DNA of 64,000 bases from Ignavibacteria bacterium UBA2373 (GTDB lineage Bacteria > Bacteroidota > Ignavibacteria > Kapaibacteriales > UBA961). Location of the stretch: assembly GCA_002344005.1 (NCBI GenBank), contig DDTD01000098.1, positions 1-64,000 on the forward strand. The letters run 5' to 3'. The notes below the pieces were generated by a model that saw only the letters and a program-made list of their open reading frames with translations, was not told the DNA's origin and searched no databases. Position 1 is the first letter of the stretch. The number at the start of each line of letters is the position of its first letter. This document shows, piece by piece, positions 27,627 to 36,672 of the stretch. Both the position numbers and the translations under genes were made by a program.

Positions 27627-28382
27627 ATGAAAACACTCTACATAGCAGGTAATTGGAAAATGAATATGTCGCCCTCGCAGGCAGAAATATTTATGCAAGA
27701 ATTAATCGCAACAATGCCCGCAGCTCATGACCGATGTGAAGTTATTGTATGCCCTCCATATCTTGCATTAAGCACCGTTGCAAAACAAATCGAAAACACT
27801 CGCATCATGTTGGGTGCTCAAAATTGTCATGAACAAGAAAAAGGTGCTTATACGGGAGAAATTTCCGCTGCGATGTTGGCAGATATAGGAGTGAAATATT
27901 GTATAGTCGGACATTCGGAACGACGACGTGATTTTCAGGAAACCGATACACACATTGCAAAAAAGATTATGGCACTGCTTGCAAAAAATATACGCCCTAT
28001 TTGGTGTGTGGGAGAAACCCTTGAAGAAAGGCAAACGGGAATGACTTTTGAGCGCATCCGTTCCCAAGTAACGACAACATTGGATTGCTTAAAAGGACAG
28101 GATTGTTCTTCTCTGCTTATTGCCTATGAACCAATTTGGGCAATAGGTACGGGACTTGCCGCCACGCCGGAGCAAGCCGAAGAAGTACATAGTCATATCC
28201 ACCATACTATCGCATCATATTCCATAGATTTGCCTATACTTTATGGCGGCTCGGTCACGGCAGAAAATGCAGAATCACTTCTGAGTCGTGAAGCAATAAA
28301 CGGCGCACTTATCGGTGGGGCTGCACTCTCAGCACAATCATTTAATACAATTATCAACACAGCCCATTCTCTCATCAATTAA
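27627..28382 (+). CDS. tpiA: Triosephosphate isomerase
   Basis: A 251-residue TIM-barrel enzyme that interconverts dihydroxyacetone phosphate and glyceraldehyde 3-phosphate. Catalytic residues are all present: Lys11 in GNWKMN, His96 in VGHSERR and Glu168 in YEPIWAIGTG. The phosphate-binding YGGSV lies near the C terminus. Its position ahead of pgsA-pgpA may reflect supply of the glycerol phosphate backbone, though this is only a guess from order. Confidence 0.97.
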   Translation: MKTLYIAGNWKMNMSPSQAEIFMQELIATMPAAHDRCEVIVCPPYLALSTVAKQIENTRIMLGAQNCHEQEKGAYTGEISAAMLADIGVKYCIVGHSERRRDFQETDTHIAKKIMALLAKNIRPIWCVGETLEERQTGMTFERIRSQVTTTLDCLKGQDCSSLLIAYEPIWAIGTGLAATPEQAEEVHSHIHHTIASYSIDLPILYGGSVTAENAESLLSREAINGALIGGAALSAQSFNTIINTAHSLIN

Positions 28383-28392
28383 TTGCCTTACC

Positions 28393-29466
28393 GTGTATTT
28401 ATCTGTACCGAATATTATCTCTCTTACACGTGTTATTATGGCACCGGTTGTCTATATATTATTAACAGCCCAAGGAAGCCTAACCTCAAAAATAGCGGTA
28501 ATCATATTTATTCTCGGTGCGCTGACCGATTATTTTGACGGATGGATTGCACGTCGCTATAAACAACAAACAGAATTCGGGATATTTTTTGATCCTCTCG
28601 CAGATAAAATATTAACAGCATCGGCATTTTTTGCTTTTGTAACAATGGGAATATTACCGTTGTGGATGGTTCTTATTGTCATATTTCGTGATGTGTTTAC
28701 CACATTTTTACGATTATTTGCCGATGAAATACGATTATCCATAAAAACATCTCGTTCAGCAAAAGTAAAAACATTTATTCAAATGGTATTTATTATTTAT
28801 TTGCTGATTTTATTATTTATTTCCACCACAGAAATATCAGCCCCCATTCGAGCCCAAGCAACACAATTGCTCTATGGCACTTATACCGATTGGGCAATGT
28901 CATTATTAACGGCATATACCGTATGGACTTCGATCGAATATATTTTTGCTAATCGGGAAGTCATTCGTCGTTTAATGACCAAAGAAGGTCATGATTATTC
29001 GGCAATACTATTGGGAAGTTTTTTTGGTATTGGTTTTTTGCCCAAAGCTCCGGGTACATTTGGTTCTTTAGCGGCTCTTTTATTAGTTTTATTTTCTCCA
29101 CCGTGGTATGTCTATGCCATCAGTGCGTGTATTGCAACTCTTATCGGTTTTTGGGCAATTCCATCAATGGAAAAGCGCATTGGCGATGATTCACCAAGTA
29201 TTGTTATTGATGAAGTAGCGGGAATGTGGCTTACATTTGCTCTTCCTTCTGTCACGATAGGATGGGTATGGGCATTGGTGGGATTCGGACTATTTCGGCT
29301 TTTTGATATATGGAAACCCTACCCTATTCGTTTATTGAATGAACAAATGGGTGCAATATGGGTAATAGCAGATGATATTATTGCCGGATTATATGCAGGA
29401 TTTTGTCTCTTTAGTCTCTATTGGACTTACAATATTTTCTACCTTGTGTATCTTGGTATGAAATAA
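28393..29466 (+). CDS. PgsA-PgpA fusion: phosphatidylglycerol synthesis in one chain
   Basis: A 357-residue membrane protein that joins two consecutive enzymes. Residues 1-185 are a CDP-alcohol phosphatidyltransferase (PgsA) with the full motif D46-x2-DG50-x2-AR54-x8-G63-x3-D67-x3-D71. Residues about 205-357 are a PgpA-type phosphatidylglycerophosphatase, with GFLPKAPGTFGS, IVIDEVAG and FRLFDIWKPYPI. The first makes phosphatidylglycerol phosphate and the second removes the phosphate. The start is uncertain: GTG 28393, 10 bases after the tpiA stop, gives MYLSVPNIISLTR, which aligns with normal PgsA starts. An in-frame ATG inside tpiA (28315) would add 26 residues. Confidence 0.88.
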   Translation: MYLSVPNIISLTRVIMAPVVYILLTAQGSLTSKIAVIIFILGALTDYFDGWIARRYKQQTEFGIFFDPLADKILTASAFFAFVTMGILPLWMVLIVIFRDVFTTFLRLFADEIRLSIKTSRSAKVKTFIQMVFIIYLLILLFISTTEISAPIRAQATQLLYGTYTDWAMSLLTAYTVWTSIEYIFANREVIRRLMTKEGHDYSAILLGSFFGIGFLPKAPGTFGSLAALLLVLFSPPWYVYAISACIATLIGFWAIPSMEKRIGDDSPSIVIDEVAGMWLTFALPSVTIGWVWALVGFGLFRLFDIWKPYPIRLLNEQMGAIWVIADDIIAGLYAGFCLFSLYWTYNIFYLVYLGMK

Positions 29467-29505
29467 TCATTTTTTCTACTTTATGTCTCAACGGAAAATC
29501 CGATT

Positions 29506-31848
29506 ATGAAGACAGCACTATTTATCATAGTATTGGTTATTGTTTCCTGCCAAGCACGGGGGCAAACTCAATGGCAAGCCAAAGTATTACCTCCGGATTA
29601 CAAAGACTCCTATTGGTTAGATATATATTTTTTACCGAGCGACACTCTCTTGGGTTGGGCAGTTGGTGCAAAAAATTCTCCCCCTGTCGCTTCAAAAGAT
29701 GGTGCTGTGGCTCGTACTACCGATGCCGGAAAAACATGGGAATGTGTGACAATTATCGGTTCACAGATGTTGGAAAGTGTTCACTTCCTTGATAAAGATG
29801 TGGGCTATGCTTCAGGCACCAAAGGGATATATAAATCCATAAATGGTGGCATAAATTGGACGGAACTCACTTTACCGGACACACTTGGCGGCTGGGGTTG
29901 TCATTTTATTGACAGAGATAATGGTCTCTATATCGGTGGAGGTTGCGGTAATAATCGCAATAGCAATCCGCAGCGTTTTTACAGAACAAGCGATGGCGGC
30001 ATTACATGGACACGAACAGTCTATAATGTACCCGACAATGCATTAACTGACCCTTTACTTATTGAAAAAGACGGACTAGGTTATGCAAGCGGAAGTGGCT
30101 GGATATGGCGAACATTAGATGGCGGAAGAACATGGCGAGTGTGGATTTCCACCGGAAATATCAAAGGATGGCAAGAAGAAATTACGAATATTGGTGACAG
30201 TTTTTTAGTACCCACATCGGGACTTGATTGTAATAGCAATGAAAATTACGGCGATTTGCGTTTTACCACCGATGCCGGAAAATCATGGAATACTTTTGCG
30301 ACAGGCTTTAATATGTTCGGCACATATTTAACCTCTGCAATATCGGGATGGGGTGCAGGTACTGATTTTAAGGTCTATTACACGAATGATGCCGGAAATT
30401 CATGGATAAATTTAAACTGTGGCATACCGGAATCAGATCAATTGGACGATATATTTTTTATTCATGATGATTGGGGCTGGGTTGTCGGAACAAATATCTA
30501 TGAATACAGAACAGTACAACCGCGTCCAATAACAATTTTGCTTAATCGGACAATGCCATTATGCCCGGGCGATACTATTGAGTTAACCGCAGACCAAGAC
30601 TATGAGAATTATCGCTGGTCTAATGGCGCAACAGGAAAAACACTACGAGTAACAAAAGCCGGGAAATATTCTGTGACAGGTAAGGATACTTGGTCTTGCC
30701 TTGATGTCACGGCAGATATAGAAGTACTGTTTTATCCCGTAAAAACTCCAACTATTCAATTATCGGGTTCGACAATTTTGTGTAATGAAGGTGATTCATT
30801 GGAATTATCTGCGCAACAATGGTCACAATATCCAATCACATGGTCAAATGGCTCAAAAAATACTACCATCACAATTAGTGACAGCGGTGCATATTGGTTT
30901 AGCGGTATTGATGAAAATGGCTGCGCATTCATAAGTGATACCATACAAATCACAAAAGCTGTCATTCAAAGACCTACTGTACGTTTGTCCGATAAACCAC
31001 AATTTTGTATTGGCGACAGCATAACATTAATGGGATCGGATGGTTTTACAGATTATATATGGAATAATGGATTACAATCGAAATCAATAATCGTCAAACA
31101 AAGTGGCATCTATTTTTTCAAAGCATTGGATATATATGGTTGCGAACGCATCAGTGACACCATCACTGTAACAGTATTACCTATAAAAAATAGTTTAGTA
31201 TTTCTCAATACAGCATTACCCATACGTTTTGACTCCATTAATGCACAAAAAATATATTGCAAAGAAATAATCATAAAAAACACAGGAATAGCGACAACAA
31301 TTCTCTTCCCGTATTTTATCCGCAATACTGTTTTTTCTCTACCACCATCACAATTTCCATTACGGCTTGCCACAGGAGAAGAAAAATCGCTCACATTGTG
31401 TTTTGCGCCGGATACCATCGGATTTCATTGTGATACCTTAATTATTAATGATACATGCAAAAACCATAGATTACCCGTACAAAGTTCACTGCTTACTTTG
31501 GGTGATATAACCATAGACGGCGCATGTGATATTCCACTTCGAGTACGCATGAAACGTTCCGGTTCGACATATTACATAGCACCACCCCATCCCAACCCTA
31601 CCTCCGATGGTTTGCGGCTATTAGTTATCGGAAAAAGTGACTTTGAGTCTGTGCCATATATACGAATCATTGATAATCTGGGCAATGTCATAACCACAAC
31701 TGATACCCCGAATCGGCTCCGGACAGCACATAGCGAAACAGGTCAATATGAATGGCAAATCAGCACTCAAGGATGGATGCGAGGACATTACGCCGTAATT
31801 TTGCATATAGAAGACAGCGTTTTGTGTTATCCATTCACAGTATATTAG
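29506..31848 (+). CDS. Secreted Ycf48-like beta-propeller protein with T9SS sorting domain
   Basis: A 780-residue exported protein with an N-terminal signal peptide (MKTALFIIVLVIVSCQARG). Residues about 40-340 contain repeated GKTWE/GGITWTR/GRTWRVW/GKSWNTF motifs of Ycf48-like propellers. Three Ig-like modules follow (about 345-560), each with C-x-GD and W-x-NG patterns. A linker with ASH-like features comes next, then a C-terminal type IX secretion sorting domain starting PHPNPTSDG (about residue 693). It should be secreted across the outer membrane and attached to the cell surface. It interrupts the lipid synthesis genes, and its role is unknown. Confidence 0.82.
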   Translation: MKTALFIIVLVIVSCQARGQTQWQAKVLPPDYKDSYWLDIYFLPSDTLLGWAVGAKNSPPVASKDGAVARTTDAGKTWECVTIIGSQMLESVHFLDKDVGYASGTKGIYKSINGGINWTELTLPDTLGGWGCHFIDRDNGLYIGGGCGNNRNSNPQRFYRTSDGGITWTRTVYNVPDNALTDPLLIEKDGLGYASGSGWIWRTLDGGRTWRVWISTGNIKGWQEEITNIGDSFLVPTSGLDCNSNENYGDLRFTTDAGKSWNTFATGFNMFGTYLTSAISGWGAGTDFKVYYTNDAGNSWINLNCGIPESDQLDDIFFIHDDWGWVVGTNIYEYRTVQPRPITILLNRTMPLCPGDTIELTADQDYENYRWSNGATGKTLRVTKAGKYSVTGKDTWSCLDVTADIEVLFYPVKTPTIQLSGSTILCNEGDSLELSAQQWSQYPITWSNGSKNTTITISDSGAYWFSGIDENGCAFISDTIQITKAVIQRPTVRLSDKPQFCIGDSITLMGSDGFTDYIWNNGLQSKSIIVKQSGIYFFKALDIYGCERISDTITVTVLPIKNSLVFLNTALPIRFDSINAQKIYCKEIIIKNTGIATTILFPYFIRNTVFSLPPSQFPLRLATGEEKSLTLCFAPDTIGFHCDTLIINDTCKNHRLPVQSSLLTLGDITIDGACDIPLRVRMKRSGSTYYIAPPHPNPTSDGLRLLVIGKSDFESVPYIRIIDNLGNVITTTDTPNRLRTAHSETGQYEWQISTQGWMRGHYAVILHIEDSVLCYPFTVY

Positions 31849-31861
31849 ACGGTAAAAAACA

Positions 31862-32374
31862 ATGTGGACAATATCTAATGGTTTGAGTTTCATACGTTTA
31901 CTTATGTCATTGCCATTAGCGTATTTTCTCTGGACCTATGACACAGCCGGAGTGATTGTGATGGGTGTTGCCGCATATATTTCCGATATTTTGGACGGTT
32001 GCCTTGCCCGAAGACTCAATCAGATTTCAGAATGGGGTAAAATTATTGACCCTATAGCAGATAAAGTTTTTGTGGGAACAGCAGTGATCGTTATGATAAT
32101 GCAGCAACGCATTCCTCTATGGTTTGTGGCAATCGTACTCGGCAGAGATTTACTCATAGTCACAGCCGGAGCATGGTACTCAAAAAAGCATAACTTTGTC
32201 CTGCCATCCGTCTTCGCCGGCAAAGCGGCAGTCGTAGCCATTGCATTTGCATTACTCATACATGTCATAGGCGTGCCGACGATAGAGCCATACACACTGT
32301 GGTGGGCTTGTTTGCTGATGGCTTTTTCATTGTATGTCTATGGACATCGTTTATACAAACATATTTCTCAATAA
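31862..32374 (+). CDS. CDP-alcohol phosphatidyltransferase, stand-alone
   Basis: A 170-residue membrane enzyme with the complete active-site motif D42-x2-DG46-x2-AR50-x8-G59-x3-D63-x3-D67 and about five helices. It belongs to the same family as the PgsA half of the fusion 2.4 kb upstream but is clearly divergent. It could be a cardiolipin, phosphatidylinositol-type or second phosphatidylglycerol phosphate synthase; the alcohol acceptor cannot be read from the sequence. It starts 13 bases after the propeller protein and is followed closely by ftsY. Confidence 0.88.
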   Translation: MWTISNGLSFIRLLMSLPLAYFLWTYDTAGVIVMGVAAYISDILDGCLARRLNQISEWGKIIDPIADKVFVGTAVIVMIMQQRIPLWFVAIVLGRDLLIVTAGAWYSKKHNFVLPSVFAGKAAVVAIAFALLIHVIGVPTIEPYTLWWACLLMAFSLYVYGHRLYKHISQ

Positions 32375-32387
32375 CATTAGTATTTTC

Positions 32388-33386
32388 ATGGGTTTTTTTG
32401 ACAAAATTAAGGCGAAAGTCACATCAGTTTTTGAAGCGGTCGGATTTGATAAATTAGTGTCGGGTTTAGAAAAAACGCGCGCAGCTTTTGTGAACCGTTT
32501 GCAAAAAGTATTAGGCGGCGGCAGAAAAATTGACGCACAATTATTAGATGAAGTCGAGGAAATACTCATTACATCAGATATAGGCGTAACCACATCTGCA
32601 AAAATTATTGAGAATGTCAAAGCCACTGTAAAAAAAGAGCGTTTTGAGAATGCAGAGCAAATCTATGATTTAATAAAACAGGAAATTCTCGCAATTTTTG
32701 CCAAAGCACAACAACAATGGACTCCTTTGGATTATAATTTGACAGGAAAATCAAAGCCATATTCTATGCTTATTGTTGGCGTTAATGGTGTGGGTAAAAC
32801 AACGACAATCGGTAAATTATCGAATAATTTCAAAAATCATGGAAAAAAGGTTATCATTGGTGCAGCCGATACCTTTCGTGCAGCCGCCAATGAACAATTG
32901 GAAGTTTGGGCAGAGCGAGCAGGCGTGGACATAGTTTCCCAACATCAGGGAGCTGACCCTGCTGCGGTTGCTTTCGATACTATGAATGCCGCACTTGCAC
33001 GAGATACCGATGTAGTGATTATTGATACAGCAGGCAGATTACACAATAAAACACATCTTATGACCGAACTGGAAAAGATAGGTCGTGTCATGAAAAAGAA
33101 CAGAGCCGATGCGCCCAATGAAGTATTGCTTGTGTTGGACGCAACCACAGGACAAAATGCCTTGCAGCAAGCAAGGGAATTTACAAAAGTGGCACCGCTC
33201 ACCGGCTTAATTCTTACGAAATTAGACGGCACGGCAAAAGGTGGCATCGTCATAGCCATCACAGATGAATTGCAACTTCCGGTACGATTTATCGGCGTTG
33301 GTGAAAAAATTGATGATCTTCAGCTATTTGATCCTGTCGCTTATGTCGAGGCATTATTTGAACAACCGGAAAAGGCAGACAGCTAA
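32388..33386 (+). CDS. ftsY: Signal recognition particle receptor FtsY
   Basis: A 332-residue GTPase that docks ribosome-SRP complexes at the membrane. The N domain covers about 20-100. The G domain has GVNGVGKT at 131-138, DTFRAAA at 161-167, DTAGR and TKLDGTAKGG near the C terminus. It lacks the long acidic A domain found in E. coli, as is common. The ATG at 32388 is used because it gives MGFFDKIKAK, a typical start; the in-frame extension overlaps the upstream gene. Confidence 0.96.
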   Translation: MGFFDKIKAKVTSVFEAVGFDKLVSGLEKTRAAFVNRLQKVLGGGRKIDAQLLDEVEEILITSDIGVTTSAKIIENVKATVKKERFENAEQIYDLIKQEILAIFAKAQQQWTPLDYNLTGKSKPYSMLIVGVNGVGKTTTIGKLSNNFKNHGKKVIIGAADTFRAAANEQLEVWAERAGVDIVSQHQGADPAAVAFDTMNAALARDTDVVIIDTAGRLHNKTHLMTELEKIGRVMKKNRADAPNEVLLVLDATTGQNALQQAREFTKVAPLTGLILTKLDGTAKGGIVIAITDELQLPVRFIGVGEKIDDLQLFDPVAYVEALFEQPEKADS

Positions 33387-33484
33387 TTATGTCCGATAAT
33401 ATCATTTTATTATGATAATTATCATTTTTGCCATGAGTGCTGCACTCTATTTTTGCACAAAAATTCATTATTCATTACTTTATT

Positions 33485-33880
33485 ATGCCAATTATTACAT
33501 CTCTCGATCCAAGAATTACACGACTTGGAATACCGGAACACTTTGACACACCTCCATCCGCAAAAGAAGAGTTGGATCAATTTCAAACATTTGAAGTATT
33601 TTGCAGGGAAAAAACCGGTGCTCATCATGTGCATGTGGGTTCTGTGCATGCTCCTTCACCGGAGATTGCTTTAAGTTTTGCAAAAGAACAATATGGCAGA
33701 CGAGGCAAAGTACTCAATATGTGGGTTGTAAAAACTGCCGATGTCTATGTCATGGATGAACAAGATGCTGATATGTTCGAAACCGCAGGCGAAAAAGGAT
33801 ACCGCGACGTTGTGGACTATGCAAGAGTACGTGACCGCATTGATGCTTTTAAACAAAAACAACAAACTATACTTGAATAA
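33485..33880 (+). CDS. paaB: Phenylacetyl-CoA epoxidase subunit PaaB
   Basis: A 131-residue protein matching PaaB, the small subunit of the multicomponent monooxygenase that epoxidises phenylacetyl-CoA. The family core is visible: QTFEVFCREKTGAHHVHVGS, then HAPSPEIALSFAKEQYGRRG and a WVV strand. The start at 33485 is the ATG of MPIITSLDP. paaC follows 18 bases downstream. No paaA, paaD or paaE is in the window, and the gene upstream is ftsY. Confidence 0.85.
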   Translation: MPIITSLDPRITRLGIPEHFDTPPSAKEELDQFQTFEVFCREKTGAHHVHVGSVHAPSPEIALSFAKEQYGRRGKVLNMWVVKTADVYVMDEQDADMFETAGEKGYRDVVDYARVRDRIDAFKQKQQTILE

Positions 33881-33898
33881 TAACTTCTTCAAATACCT

Positions 33899-34648
33899 AT
33901 GGCAATCCAAAATTTACTTTTAAGAATGGCTGATGATGCCCTCATTATTGGTCACAGAAATTCAGAATGGACAGGTCTTGGTCCAATATTAGAGGAAGAT
34001 ATTGCATTTTCTTCAATAGCACAAGATAAAATAGGACATTCACTTGCTTTATTCACCATGTTGCAAGAATTTACGGGACTTACTCCCGAGCAAGCGGCTT
34101 TTTCACGTAATGCACAAGATTATACAAATTGCCAATTAGTCGAATATCCTATTGGTGGTTATGATTTCAGTTTAATGCGTCATTTTCTTTTTGATACAGC
34201 AGAATTATTGCGCTATCAATTATTGCGTGACAGTTCTTTTGAGCCATTAGCAAAATTGGCAAAAAAAGTTGTCGGCGAAATTAAATATCATGTCTTCCAT
34301 GCCAATACTTGGGTTGTGCAATTAAGTGCACAGGGAACAGAAGAAAGCCATAGCATAATGCAGCAAGCTCTCAACACTTGCTATCCATTAGCTTTAGGAA
34401 TATTTGAACCATCAAAAGTCGAACAAGAACTTGTTGATACAAATATATTCCTCGGCGAAAAACATCTTCAAAATTTATGGCAGGACTCTATAAAAGAAAC
34501 ATTACAAAAAGCAGGGTTAATACTTCCATCTTTAACAGATGAAACTGTGGGTTATGGCGGTCGTTACGGCTATCATACAGAATATTTACAACCCTTATTG
34601 GATGAAATGACCGAAGTGTATCGTTTGGATCCAACAGCTGAATGGTAA
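33899..34648 (+). CDS. paaC: Phenylacetyl-CoA epoxidase subunit PaaC
   Basis: A 249-residue ferritin-like structural subunit of phenylacetyl-CoA epoxidase. The family pattern is clear: LLRMADDALIIGHRNSEWTG, EDIAFSSIAQDKIGHS, and GEIKYHVFHANTWVV. PaaC partners the catalytic di-iron PaaA, which is not encoded here, so the pair is either split from its catalytic subunit or has another role. Transcription likely ends at a hairpin at 34676-34703. Confidence 0.88.
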   Translation: MAIQNLLLRMADDALIIGHRNSEWTGLGPILEEDIAFSSIAQDKIGHSLALFTMLQEFTGLTPEQAAFSRNAQDYTNCQLVEYPIGGYDFSLMRHFLFDTAELLRYQLLRDSSFEPLAKLAKKVVGEIKYHVFHANTWVVQLSAQGTEESHSIMQQALNTCYPLALGIFEPSKVEQELVDTNIFLGEKHLQNLWQDSIKETLQKAGLILPSLTDETVGYGGRYGYHTEYLQPLLDEMTEVYRLDPTAEW

Positions 34649-34675
34649 TAAAGAATTAAAAAATGTCGCTATTCA

Positions 34676-34703
34676 AAAAAGGAGTCAAAATTGGCTCCTT
34701 TTT
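34676..34703. terminator. Bidirectional terminator between paaC and kinase gene
   Basis: An 11-base stem (AAAAAGGAGTC / GGCTCCTTTTT with one G-T pair) and a 6-base loop, with A and T runs on both sides. It serves the two convergent genes. Confidence 0.8.
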
Positions 34704-35757
34704 ATCGTTTCAATGTAAAAGAAATTGTTGTGCCTTTGCCAATATCGCTTTCAGCGGAAAATTGTGATTGATGTGCTTCTAAAATATGCTTTACTATCGC
34801 TAATCCCAAACCAGTCCCGCCTACTGCTCGCGAACGGTCTTTATCAACACGATAGAACCGCTCGAAAATGCGAGGCAAATGTTCTTGCGGAATACCTATG
34901 CCGGTATCACTTACTTTAATGAGAACCTCTTTTTCACGGACAATGGTAGAAATTTTTACTTCTCCCCCATCAATATTATATTTAATTGCATTTTGCACCA
35001 AATTCGTAATAACTTGCATAATACGTTCTTTATCACCAAATACTGTTATCATTGCGCTTGGCTCCACATCACACAGAATCGTTACTTGTCTTTGTTCTGC
35101 CTCAAATTCCAAAGCTTGTACCGTTTCTTTGATGATTTCATTAAGATAAAAATAACGAAAACTAAGTCGCATTTCACCGGATTCAATCTTAGATATATTG
35201 ATGAGGTCACCCAATAAAATATTTAAACGCTCCGCATTAGTATATGCCCTTTGTGTAAATTGACGTGCAACATTCGGATCATCCAGCGCCCCATCCAACA
35301 AAGTTTCCAAATAGCCCTGTATAGAAAAAATGGGCGTGCGTAATTCATGGGAAACATTACCAAGAAATTCCGAACGAACTCTTTCTAAACGTTTGGTTTC
35401 CGCTACGTCTTTCAATGCTTTATCTGCAAGTATTGCAACAGCTTCCGCAGCACGACGCACATCAATCGGAACAGAACTGTCCTCTCGAATTGGTGACACA
35501 AATGCGGCACCACCATTGACGGCACTTGCTACAGAAGCAATTGATTTTAATGGAACAGAAATTTTTTTTCTGAACAACCATGCTGCAACAATCCCTAATA
35601 AAAATGAGATAAGCAAGAGTGTCATGATTACGACACTGTTGATAATGAAACCCGATACTTCAAGAGTATCAAACATTCGCATTGTCACAAACGTCACTAT
35701 GCCCGTCGCAGTGCAAGCGCCAAACACAAGTATATGTGTCCACTGATAAGTTTTCAT
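34702..35757 (-). CDS. PhoR-like sensor histidine kinase
   Basis: A 351-residue inner membrane kinase. Two membrane helices (about 8-27 and 38-62) are followed by a HAMP-like segment, a HisKA domain with the phospho-acceptor His137 (GNVSHELRTP), and a HATPase domain with the N box (NLVQNAIKYN), DTGIGIP and GGTGLGLAIV. No response regulator gene is adjacent, so its partner lies elsewhere. The ATG at 35757 was chosen; a GTG at 35796 is in frame and would add 13 residues. Confidence 0.88.
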   Translation of the reverse strand: MKTYQWTHILVFGACTATGIVTFVTMRMFDTLEVSGFIINSVVIMTLLLISFLLGIVAAWLFRKKISVPLKSIASVASAVNGGAAFVSPIREDSSVPIDVRRAAEAVAILADKALKDVAETKRLERVRSEFLGNVSHELRTPIFSIQGYLETLLDGALDDPNVARQFTQRAYTNAERLNILLGDLINISKIESGEMRLSFRYFYLNEIIKETVQALEFEAEQRQVTILCDVEPSAMITVFGDKERIMQVITNLVQNAIKYNIDGGEVKISTIVREKEVLIKVSDTGIGIPQEHLPRIFERFYRVDKDRSRAVGGTGLGLAIVKHILEAHQSQFSAESDIGKGTTISFTLKR

Positions 35758-35981
35758 TTGTCTAATATAATGAACAAAATGGTTGCGAATATGCACATTT
35801 TTTTTGAAATACTACTATTGCCATTTCATTACATCATACAATAGTCACATGGATTCTATTATGTGCAGCATGAAAGATAGACTATATGGTAATGATGGAA
35901 AAATGATATGTATTCGATAAACTGTGGAAAGTAACAACAATCAATATTTGTAACAGTTATTCAACTTTATAATAAAAGGCT

Positions 35982-36662
35982 ATGTCACTACGACAAACTA
36001 TATACTTAGGAATAACTGCGCTCATGATTATGATAAGTATTCGCATATTTATCATCGAAATTTTCGTTGTTCCAACTGATTCAATGTCACCAACAATACA
36101 ACAAGGCGAAAAAGTGATTGTAAACAAAATGGGATTTTTTATTGGAATACCGGCGAGAATTCCGTTTATAGGCAGAATAATCTCTCCTGTCCGTTTTTCA
36201 ATTTTTGCGCCACAAAAAAAAGATATTGTTGTATTTTTTCGTAATAGTCAAAATAATGATGTGCTTTATGTCAAAAGGATGTATGCCACACCTCACGACA
36301 CATTACAATTCAATGATTCATTGCTATGGATACAATCATCAAGGGATTCTATCTCCTATACAAAAACACAACATTTTTGGATGAGTCAGCTACAATCATC
36401 TCTCATAATACCTGCCAAAGGTGATACACTTCGTATCAATAGTTCTACCATTGAACTATATAAATATGCCATTGAACAAGAAGGAACTAAAATCACCATT
36501 CTGAACAATATTGTCTATTTTAATGGTAAGCCTCAAAATTATTATATTGTTCGCAATAATTATTACTTTCTTATCGGTGACAATGCTGCTCACAGTTACG
36601 ATTCGCGTTCTTATGGGCTTATACCCGAAAACACCATTTATGGGAAGCCACTGTTCTATTAA
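35982..36662 (+). CDS. lepB: Signal peptidase I
   Basis: A 226-residue inner membrane protease that cleaves Sec and Tat signal peptides. One N-terminal anchor precedes the catalytic Ser34 (PTDSMSPT). The general base is Lys98 (YVKRMYATPHDTL), and the closing motif is GDNAAHSYDSRSYG near the C terminus, equivalent to the GDNRxxSxDSR box. Length is normal. It is monocistronic and convergent with the TonB receptor gene, with only 10 bases between them. Confidence 0.93.
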   Translation: MSLRQTIYLGITALMIMISIRIFIIEIFVVPTDSMSPTIQQGEKVIVNKMGFFIGIPARIPFIGRIISPVRFSIFAPQKKDIVVFFRNSQNNDVLYVKRMYATPHDTLQFNDSLLWIQSSRDSISYTKTQHFWMSQLQSSLIIPAKGDTLRINSSTIELYKYAIEQEGTKITILNNIVYFNGKPQNYYIVRNNYYFLIGDNAAHSYDSRSYGLIPENTIYGKPLFY

Positions 36663-36672
36663 TTTTATTCTA

